A DNA stretch of 64,000 bases from Bugulina stolonifera. Lineage: Eukaryota > Bryozoa > Gymnolaemata > Cheilostomatida > Bugulidae. The notes below the pieces were generated by a model that saw only the letters and a program-made list of their open reading frames with translations, was not told the DNA's origin and searched no databases. The stretch covers positions 13,575,001 through 13,639,000 of the forward strand of contig OW285196.1 of the NCBI GenBank assembly GCA_935421135.1. The letters run 5' to 3'. A program made the position numbers and the translations under genes. Positions 22,601 through 34,600 of this stretch are shown here, piece after piece. Positions within the stretch are counted from its first letter, which is position 1; the number at the start of each line of letters is the position of its first letter.

Positions 22601-25600
22601 AGACATTACCTCAACAGTATGGTACTTACCTCAACTGTACAGTGCTTACCTCCACTGCATGGTACTTGCCTAAACTGTACAGTACTTACCTCAACTGTAC
22701 AGTGCTTACCTCAACTGTACAGTACTTACCTCAACTGTACAGTACTTACCTCAAATGTACAGTACTTACCTCAAATGTATGTACGAATGATATGATACCA
22801 CATCTAGACTTCTTGCTGGGTTTGGCCTCCTCAAAGCTCTTACACAGGAGTCTCTGAATAAAGAGGTAATAAATAAAATTCATTATATAAATACAGAAAT
22901 ATGGTATCATGCCAATACCATTCATGGTTAGATATTTCCATTGCTCCAATTTCACTAGAACATGTGACTCTGTAGCGATGCTTCGACTACTAACTAGATA
23001 AAGATCCACAACTATTGATAATTAAATGGCTGATTAATTTACGTCTCTCTATTGTTCAACTTTTGCTAAAAAAATGTTTGCCTTTGTAAATCCCGTAGAA
23101 TTATTTTCCAGCTGTTATTAAGGTCAGGTTCTCTCTTTAGCTCACCCTCTCTAGGGAGACGAATAAGACGATTTTTTGAAAAGATTTTAAGTGATTTCTA
23201 TGCTGCTAAAAGTTGATGAAAGTGAATTGAACTCTAGGAAGAAGAGAACATAAAAACTCAAATCATAACCTAAACAATGTTCCTGATCGTCTATTCTATA
23301 GCCAGCCGTACACTTACAATGTACTCATCAAAGTTGCGCTTCACTGCCACAGACGCCGTCCCATATACTTTGGAGAGGAAGGACCCGGAAGCTGTAGCTA
23401 TCTTAGTATGGTGACTCAGGTGGACTAATAGACTGAGAGAGTAGCTGCAATGGATAAACATATTATGTACGTCTCAACCAATGATATTACTGTTACTAGA
23501 GCAAACAACCAATGATATTACAGGTAATTGAACAAACCACCAATGATATAACCGGTAATTGAACAAACAACCAATGATATTACAGGTAATTGAACAAACC
23601 ACCAGTGATATAACTGGTAATTGAACAAACAACCAATGATATAACTGGTAATTGAGCAAACAACCAATGATACAACTGGTAATTGAACAAACAACCAATG
23701 ATATTACAGCAAATTGAACAAACAACCAATGAAATCACACCATGTTTCTTGGAAAAGCGTCACATGTACAATCAATCTAACAGTTACATAGGCAAGAATG
23801 TTTCAGATAAAATATATGAGTTATTCTCAACACTGCTGCACTGTACCCAATTGTCTGGACACGATGTCACGCACAGGGTACCTGTACGTACACCTAATAC
23901 AAAGCTGTGATAACGGCCCATAAATACCCAATGATATAACTGGTAATTGAGCAAACGACCAATGATACAACTGGTAATTGAACAAACAACCAATGAAATC
24001 ACACCATGTTTCTTGGAAAAGCGTCACATGTACAATCAATCTAACAGTTACATAGGCAAGAGTGTTTCAGATAAAATATATGAGTTATTCTCAACACTGC
24101 TGCACTGTACCTAATTGTTTGGACACAATGTCACACACAGGGTACCTGTACGTACACCTAATTCAAAGCTGTGATAACGGCCCATAAATACCCCAACATC
24201 AATCAGTGATGACAGATAGGAATGAAGCATCTGTATTTAGGCTACTCACAAAGTATCCTGTTTCACACAATGGGATATGAAACTAGACAAATCCCTCTCC
24301 AAGTTGAGGAAGATATCATTGAGGAAAAGCCGAGTAGCTTTATCCGCTGCTTTCCTGTATAAATAGAGCAGACATTTCTGATTAACAGGCACCAACACAA
24401 CAGTACTCAATAATTTTACTGCCCACTTTTGTCACAGGATCTCGAACATACCTGTCTGGGACAAACTCAAAATCATTTCTTTCGTGTAAGAAGCCTGGTT
24501 TCATCCGACAAAGCAAAATCATAGGTCAATAGGTCAGCAGGTCAATAGCTTTTTTGGCCTATGCCAGACAGCCATCTTGGAACTTTTATTGGATACCTTG
24601 GCCAATCAAAGAAGGAGCAAAGATACTAACTGTTTGGAAGAACAGGAATCAACAAAACTACATTTAGTGCCTTCACTCCCTCTTGGACCAGCCCGGGTCG
24701 CAAATGAAAATCCAAAGATTGCCACATGAAATAGGCCTAAAGGGCTATCAACCTGGGGTTTTGCTTAGTCAGTGGAGACCATCCCTAGCTCATTGGCACA
24801 CCCAGGGCCTTCGCACAAAAATAGAGGTTTTGCTTTTGGCCCAGGCTAGTGTGCTTGCGACCCTGCTATGGAAGAATGGCAAGCAAGTTAGTCTGCATCT
24901 GAAAATTAGGTCACATAGACACTAATTATGTTTTAGCTCAAATAAGAACAAAATAGCTTACTTATTATCTAGACACAGAAATTTAGTTTTTCAGTGCTAT
25001 GAGTAGGTTACGGCATAGCAGAGGTTATAAGCAGCATAGTGGCATAGTTCACCGCCCTCAATCAGGCCCCAGTAAGAAGCACTTTGGTATATGAATGAAC
25101 ATGATTATATTTACAGACAAATATGCAATAAGATGAGCAGCAATTAGCTGAATCTGAAAGATCAAAGAGAGGCTTAACATTATATTAGAGCTCTGTTGGG
25201 AAATCCTCCAATGATAACTCAGTATTCAGTTTGGTGGTGATAGTCAGCGATCTGATCAGTTCATTATGGAGTGGTATATATACCATCCAAAACAATAGGG
25301 AAGTAAATTAATTTGATTGGGCAGAAATTGCAGTAGAGCCACTTGATTGGAAGAATTCTCAAATGGTGGGTTAGTAAGCATCTTACACAAGTACAAACAT
25401 TTCTTCATCTCCAGTGTTTGTAGCCAACTGGTCTACTTCCATCCACAGACCACTAGAGCAATGCTATGTATGTTAGCATATTCAAATATCAACCTTTGAC
25501 ACAGTAGTATTATAATAAAATGTGGTTTACCCGCAATCGGTAACTCATCAGTGTTGTTCTCCGTATAAAACGAACTCTGATACATATTCCATGTCATGTG

Positions 25601-28600
25601 GCACAAGAGAAGGTAACCCCTTACACAAATATTGCGTAGTCCAGTAGAAGTAGAAGTATGATTAGACATGAAGTGGAGGTGTACCAGAGGTTGAGGTAGA
25701 CAAGATGTAGATGTGGACAGCAAGTTGGAGTACACGTAAGTAGGGGTAGACAAGAAGTACAAGTGGACAGGAAGTAGAGATGGAAAGGAAGTAGGGGTGG
25801 ACAGGAAGTAGGGATGGATAAGAATGAATACGAATATATTAGTAAAGTCATGCAGGATACAGATTAATAAAACCAACTATTAGTTCAGGATGAGATTAAC
25901 TAAAATACTACCTTAACCCTAGCTTGGGTCCCTAACTATGTACAATTATGGGCGAGCATGCTGATACTGGTGCCACAGTAAATCACAAACACACCAACTA
26001 AACATAAATATACTTGGAACCCAGGCTATATCAGCTCATACTCTATACTAGATATTATATACATGTATGTAGTACTCACTCTCCCTCCTCGTCTTCAGGT
26101 GAACCCTGAAATATTCAAGTATGATAAATAAATAAATATAAATAAACTCATACTAGTGTTAGCACTACTAGATAGTGGAGTGTCTCCATACCAGACTACA
26201 CTACTGTAAACTGATAATGTAAACAGGAAGCTTTGAATGATAGAGAGAGAATCACTCCTTTACCTGCATGTGGAAGAATTTCACACAGAATTCCTGCTCA
26301 GCCACACAAATAGGGGACAACTCTGCAAACACCTTCTCAATCATCTAAAGATGGAATGTAACACAGTAGATATAGTAAGTACAGCTATAGAGTATGACTA
26401 TATATAGCACATTAGATATAGTAAATACAGCTATAGAGTATGACTATATATAACACAGTAGACATAGTAAATACAGGTACAGAGTATGACTATATATAAC
26501 ACAGTAGACATAGTAAGTACAGGTACAGAGTATGACTATATATAACACAGTAGATATAGTAAGTACAGGTACAGAGTATGACTATATATAACACATTAGA
26601 TATAGTAAGTACAGCTATAGAGTATGACTATATATAACACATTAGACATAGTAAGTACAGCTATAGAGTATGACTATATATAACACAGTAGATATAGTAA
26701 ATACAGGTACAGAGTATGACTATATATAACACATTAGATATAGTAAGTACAGGTACAGAGTATGACTATATATAACACAGTAGACATTGTAAATACAGGT
26801 ACAGAGTATGACTATATATAGCACAGTAGATATAGTAAATACAGGTACAGAGTATGACTATATATAACACAGTAGACATAGTAAATACAGGTACAGAGTA
26901 TGACTATATATAACACTGTAGACATAGTAAGTACAGCTATAGAGTATGACTATATATAACACATTAGACATAGTAAGTACAGCTATAGAGTATGACTATA
27001 TATAACACAGTAGATATAGTAAATACAGGTACAGAGTATGACTATATATAACACATTAGATATAGTAAGTACAGGTACAGAGTATGACTATATATAACAC
27101 AGTAGACATTGTAAATACAGGTACAGAGTATGACTATATATAGCACAGTAGATATAGTAAATACAGGTACAGAGTATGACTATATGTAACACAGTAGATA
27201 TAGCAAGTACAGGTACAGAGTATGACTATATATAACACAGTAGATATAGTAAATACAGCTACAGAGTATGACTATATATAGCACAGTAGACATAGTAAAT
27301 ACAGGTACAGAGTATGACTATATATAGCACAGTAGACATAGTAAATACAGCTATAGAGTATGACTATATATAGCACAGTAGATATAGTAAATACAGGTAC
27401 AGAGTATGACTATATGTAACACAGTAGATATAGTAAGTACAGGTACAGAGTATGACTATATATAACACAGTAGATATAGTAAATACAGGTACAGAGTATG
27501 ACTATATGTAACACTGTAGATATAGTAAGTACAGGTACAGAGTATGACTATATATAACACAGTAGATATAGTAAATACAGGTACAGAGTATGACTATATA
27601 TAACACAGTAGATATAGTAAATACAGGTACAGAGTATGACTATATATAACACAGTAGACATAGTAAGTACAGGTACAGAGTATGACTATATATAACACAT
27701 TAGATATAGTAAGTACAGCTATAGAGTATGACTATATATAACACAGTAGATATAGTAAATACAGGTACAGAGTATGACTATATATATAACACAGTAGATA
27801 TAGTAAGTACAGCTATAGAGTATGACTATATATAACACAGTAGACATAGTAAGTACAGGTACAGAGTATGACTATATATAACACAGTAGACATAGTAAGT
27901 ACAGCTATAGAGTATGACTATATATAACACAGTAGACATTGTAAATACAGGTACAGAGTATGACTATATATAGCACAGTAGACATTGTAAATACAGGTAC
28001 AGAGTATGACTATATATATAACACAGTAGACATAGTAAGTACAGCTACAGAGTATGACTATATATAACACAGTAGACATAGTAAGTACAGGTACAGAGTA
28101 TGACTATATATAACACAGTAGACATAGTAAGTACAGCTATAGAGTATGACTATATATAACACAGTAGACATTGTAAATACAGGTACAGAGTATGACTATA
28201 TATAACACATTAGATATAGTAAGTACAGCTATAGAGTATGACTATATATAACACAGTAGACATAGTAAGTACAGGTACAGAGTATGACTATATATAACAC
28301 AGTAGACATAGTAAGTACAGGTACAGAGTATGACTATATATAACACAGTAGACATAGTAAGTACAGCTATAGAGTATGACTATATATAACACAGTAGACA
28401 TTGTAAATACAGGTACAGAGTATGACTATATATAACACATTAGATATAGTAAGTACAGCTATAGAGTATGACTATATATAACACAGTAGATATAGTAAGT
28501 ACAGGTACAGAGTATGACTATATATATAACACTGTAGACATAGTAAGTACAGCTACAGAGTATGACTATATATAACACAGTAGACATAGTAAGTACAGCT

Positions 28601-31600
28601 ATAGAGTATGACTATATATAACACAGTAGACATAGTAAGTACAGCTACAGAGTATGACTATATATAACACATTAGATATAGTAAGTACAGCTACAGAGTA
28701 TGACTATATATAACACAGTAGACATAGTAAGTACAGCTACAGAGTATGACTATATATAACACAGTAGATATTGTAAGTACAGCTATAGAGTATGACTATA
28801 TATACATGTATAACACAGTAGACATAGTAAGTACAGCTACAGAGTATGACTACATATTATGTATATATAACACAGTATACATGGTAAGTACAGCTATAAT
28901 AATAATGCATGGTTAATGTGAATGGATGAAGCCGAAGAAGCTGCTCCGATTGGCCTGAGTTGCACCAATAGAAAGAGTGAATTTGTACACAAGGCTGCAT
29001 AACTCCTTGCTTAATCTGGACTGTGTTTGGATGTGGGGGACGGATAGATTTTGGTCAGAGTAAACCATCTCTACTTCCACCATCTTTTGATTAGTAGTAG
29101 ATGTAACATTCACCCAAACAGCTAATTCAAATAATAATACCTTATTGAACGCTTGCCTAGCTTGTTTATCTACCGTCTGTTGCCTTGGATCTATACTCTG
29201 TAAGCTCTCTGTAGAACCTGCGCTATGTTTGACAGAGAGAGCCGATGACATGTGCTTGGACTCTTTGTTCCCTACTCGAAGTTTAACAGCCTCCAGGAAG
29301 TCCCTGATCTCCCTCTCGTACACAGACTTGAGTGACTCACTGTATGTCTAAAGGTCAGAGGTTATTCAAAACAAGTATTAGCCAATGAAATGTGACATAC
29401 ATGTATCATAAAATATTAGCCAATCAACGAGAGTGTAGACCAAGTACCTGTAGAATCCCTAATGACAGGTGAATGAGTAATTCTATAATGCATTGTGGGA
29501 TACTGTAGGCACCATACATGTACATTAGAACTGTTACTGACAGTAGAGAGGTTATATAATAATGTTCTATCCTCAGACCACACAAGTAACATCGAGTACT
29601 AAGTAACATTGGAGTTATGTTATTCCGTGCTTTGGGAACAAAACCCCCAGTAGAAGGTAAATTTATAATCCATCATGTTCAAAACAGTGAACGATCCTTG
29701 TATTTTGAGCATGCATTTATTGCACTAGAGTATTAGTATAGATGACTTACAGTCTGGAGGTTGTGGAACTTGGCAGGGTCGACCCTCCTAAGCCATAACA
29801 TGAGACCTGTGTATGGGAGAAGGTCTCTGTGCTGGTTGTGGTGGTTCTGTATCCTCAACTCTCCAGAGCGAAGGGTACCATGGAGGGCATTTATCTGTCA
29901 GACAAAAGGTGTATTAAATTATCACTGCATACATACACATGAGCTGCATATATAGCCTAATGTTTTAATAGATATAATTTGAGAATATGGCACGAATACT
30001 AAAACATTCAATACAGATGCATATGATGTGGTGCACAGACTGTATGTAGAGAAGCATCAGCATAAGTGATTATATATCACAATCATGTACCTACCTGGTT
30101 CCGATTTGGGATGAAACAACAATTGATGGATACATTTCTAAAGCTACAACTATACACTAGATACAGGATATGCACTACTATCTACACTATAACCTATAGG
30201 ATCGGAGGTCAAGGAACAGCCATATTGTTTGTCGGAAACTACTGCTTGTACGAGCGAATCAGTGGACTTGGTTCTCAACAACTATACAGTTTCAATCAAT
30301 ACGCTATGTGAAAGTGCAGATAGCAAGGAGTGAGTTTATTAGCTGGCACCATTGAAGGCAGCACATGGAAACACCCATAATACCACACAGTTTGTTGGCT
30401 AGAACTGAGGCTACGTGTTACAATAATACACCTGAACATACCTTATTGTCTGGTCCCTGGAAAGTAGAGAAGTTTATCAATATTTGATAGACATGCACAA
30501 GGATTATATGAAATGAATTCCCTACACGGTCATGCAAATATGGGTAAACATTATGGACTTTGAGCAATCAGCTACATGATATTTATTTAAATACATGTAG
30601 GTCAAGGTGGCAGACTAACTGGAGGCCGCCCCACTAGGGTATCACCTGAGAGCACCTGTTTTGAATTCCACCACACTACAACCTATAGGTTTATGGAAAT
30701 GGTGATGTGATTGACCAAGTCTAGAAATTAATTTCCAGTCTTGAATTTGAGCAAACATGCTGCATGCAATAAGTAGCACCACCTCTTGATATGGAATCAT
30801 CCTCTCTTGGTAATGAGCAAACAACTATTGATATTAGCTTCCTATACTTAGCATATTGTATAGACTTTGTGTATCACTTTCTATTCTATTCAGAAGAAAT
30901 TACATTCTGCATATATGCTTATAAAGTATGAAATATTAGTAGGCAAATATGCTTCACCATATCGGTATATTAAACACATGCAATAGAGAGGGGATAACTC
31001 AAAGAACACCTAATTAAGAGAGAGAGAGAGAGGGGATAACTCTATAAATAAGACAGCTTACCTTGTGAGCAAACAGGTTGTTGAGATGATGAGACAACCT
31101 TCTAGCAAACTCATTGGATAGTTTGTGCATTTTATTCTTCTGGTCCTTGACTGCGTCCATATTCAGGAGAGCTAAAGGTGGATAAACAACAATAAACACA
31201 CTACAATACAATATATATAGTAGAGCACGTAAGTTGTAGGAAGTTAAGTCAATAGGGACGTGTTTATGCATGTAATATAATGTAATGTAATGTAATGTAA
31301 TATAATATAATATAATATAATATAATATAATATAATATATAGCACAACGTGGTACTACATGTAAAAGGGCATCTGATTTAAAAGGCATAGAGCCTTGAGA
31401 TAAGTCTAGATAGATGACTAGACAGGGAGACTTGAAAAGCAGATAACATGTAAAGGCATCTATCAGGTACAATGTATCTGCTCCTGACAAAGTATGTCCA
31501 TGAACTGTAGGCAGTAGACTATCTCATAGCATATCCTGCACCAGTAGAATACATAAAGTATACCCATATACACCACCTAACTTACATAGCTCAATGTCTG

Positions 31601-34600
31601 CTTCCATACAGCTCTGCAGTGCCATAGCAGCTTCAGTACAGGCATGTATACCTTTCGCAGATGAGAGATCAATGTTTTTCAATGCCCTCTGGTGGTCATG
31701 TGACAGATCCAGGTTTTTCTGTACAAAACAATGTACTAGAAGAGTTACACCAGTGCCTAGTTGATTAATATACTGTAGCATGTAGGACTGCTATTGTAAA
31801 GTAACACTGATGATGGAGATGATAGATGTTTGTACTATTCAACTAGATTTCCCTACACTCAACTATAGTATAACAGTGGATCAATGGACACATATATTTT
31901 AATATGTATAATTATTATTTATATACACCTATCTTTCATACCAGTAGTATAATATAACAAATAACATCACAAAGCATAACTATACGTTACCATACAATAC
32001 TAAATCTACCACCAATGGATTGGGAGTGTTTATACTATATCAATATGTTACTAGACAATACTAAACCTACCACTAGTGTGCTGAGAGTGTCTATAAGGCT
32101 CTCATGGTTCGACTCATGGACTTTCATCATATCATCCTTGTCTTTCATTCTCTCCATTTCTTCCTTCACTACCTGGGAGATAGGGACGGTTAGTGAGATC
32201 ATAGGGAGACAACTCCAAATAATGACCAGTATGGATACACAGCATGACAAATTTAAATATGGGTGAGAAAATATGTGATGTACTTTGGGAGCAAATTCAT
32301 GCAAAACATACTGACTGAACAAAAAAATTGGAGGACAAATGCTAACCACAATTTGTTTCATTTAGTAACAAAATATATCACATGACGCCAGGACTGGTGT
32401 AAAGTAGTTATACATAGGCTTCCTATTTCACCCCCTTTACTCTTGCAAATTTAACTGACTGACTGACTTATTGACTGACTGACACCTACCATGATCACTT
32501 GATCATATGAATTCAATCTCTCTTCTATTTGAGTGACTTCCTTCACAGCCTCATCTATAAGCTGCATGAGCTGTAGTACATGATCTTCAGATGATACGAT
32601 AGAGTGAACGTTGGCCTGCGTGAATATAATACAGTAATACGATAGTATAATACAGTAATACACAGCATAATACAGTAATGCATAGTATAATGCGCTACTA
32701 CATAATATAATACAGTAATATTGTGATCATACAACATAATATCATCTTACAATAAAAGTGTAAGTTATGTGATGGAATAGGTGCATATTAATTATGGTCA
32801 ACATTATATTAGGACACATGAAATACAATTCTATAGTGAAGAACTCAATACAAGTTGTCCCCTCCTGCTCCTGCAATATTATAGAGTATAGACGATAAGT
32901 TGTGAGCTTGGTCTAGTCTTGTGCTCTCAGCATTGCAAAGACAAACTATTAGCAGTGAGGGAATGTAAATATGTCTTGCAAATGCCTGAAAATTGGATTT
33001 TTTCACCCAGGGAATAGATATTCATAAGTCAATATTGATTATTGCATTGCTACACAATGACTAATGTGACACAATGCTATACTTTTGTTCAACTAGTGGT
33101 TTACCATGCAATCTATGGAGTTATCCCAAATAGCACCGTGTAGAAAGGGATAATAACTTCTAATAATTACATGTATAATGAGTGTGTTCCTTGTTCTCAC
33201 ACACAGATAGACCACGTTGACAGCATTATCAGATGAATGAAACTCACCCCATCGAGAACCGAGAGGTCAAGGGAAAGCTTATCAGCAAATCTGTGAGCAT
33301 CGCTGATGGCGATCTCCGAGTCCATCATCAGCTGAGTAATGTCACTCTCTTCCTTCGTTGAGATGATTTGATAGGCAAGGTCACCCAGAGGGTCAAACGA
33401 GTGGTCATCATCAGTGGATTGTCCATTTACATCAACAGCGGGTATAGAGACTGTAACAAAGTACAACCATAGCAAGCTCTCTACTGAGAATCTTATACAA
33501 GAGCACAAATTTTAGTAAATTCATATAATGTGAATGCATGGTAGGATTCAGGTGACAGATAAAACTTTCATTGAGCAAAAATGAACTGAATTTACTTGTA
33601 TCATCCAATTTAAGAGTCAGCGTTGGCATTTGACAATATCTATACATGTAGTTATATAGACAGTAGCAACTTTATGTCAATGCTGCAAGGTAAAGTAAGA
33701 TGTGATCATAATTAGTAGGTCAAGGGATAAGTACATACTCACCATCTGTAATTACTTGACCTACATTCTCAAAGACAGGTTGAGTCTTTAGATATCTCTT
33801 GCTTAGCTGCAACACAATGAGATAGATACATAAACTATAGCTAATATACTGATATACTAGCAATTGTCCAAATGATCATAATTACAAGTAACATCACTTA
33901 GACTTATCAATTCTTGTATATTGTTCAACAACAAGTTAACTCTCAACACTTGGGGTACACAATAAATACCTTCCACAAAACCTGTAGCAGATCCGTCTTA
34001 TGATTGGCTACTTCCGCTTTCCACTTGTAAACCTTCTCCAGCGTCAGATCAAACTCCGCACTGATGGCTCCTTCACCTTGACCGGATAACCCTACAGAAC
34101 AGAACAGCGTAAACAATCAGCAAAATACAAATCTTAATCGAATTTCACCATTTCCTTAGGCTAGTGGTGAACACAATAGTTGATTTACTTATTGCACTGT
34201 GGGAGAGAACTGAGTTATGCTGCAGTTAGGAATATGATGGCACAGGTTAGCCTACATTGTGAAACTAAGATTTAGGCTTATAATGTAAATTGTGGATCTG
34301 AGCACCCGCTGTCGCCGATACGTTTGATTATACTGGACTTTACAGCATATTGTGTAGGAATAAAAACACACTATGATCTGGGAATCGACAGTAACTTAAA
34401 CATTCACCAATCATTAGAGCAAACAATGATTTCGGTACAAGGGAATGAACTTAAATACCTTCTGTAAAATGGCCATCAACTGATTTCAAGTCACCTAACT
34501 CCCAGCTAGCTTTCTTCTTAAATCCATCACCTTTCTCTGCCTTTTTCACAGTATGGAGCTTACATATCACAGGCTTCTCACTCGTTACTATAGAGAAATG

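Noticed and set aside
22130..22857. Several overlapping plus-strand frames of [17 protein letters not shown] repeats
   Set aside because: Translation of the 20-bp splice-donor array on the wrong strand; the real gene is EXOC1 on the minus strand.
26358..28890. CRISPR-like or centromeric array
   Set aside because: No spacers, and the array is confined to an intron of EXOC1; a minisatellite is sufficient.
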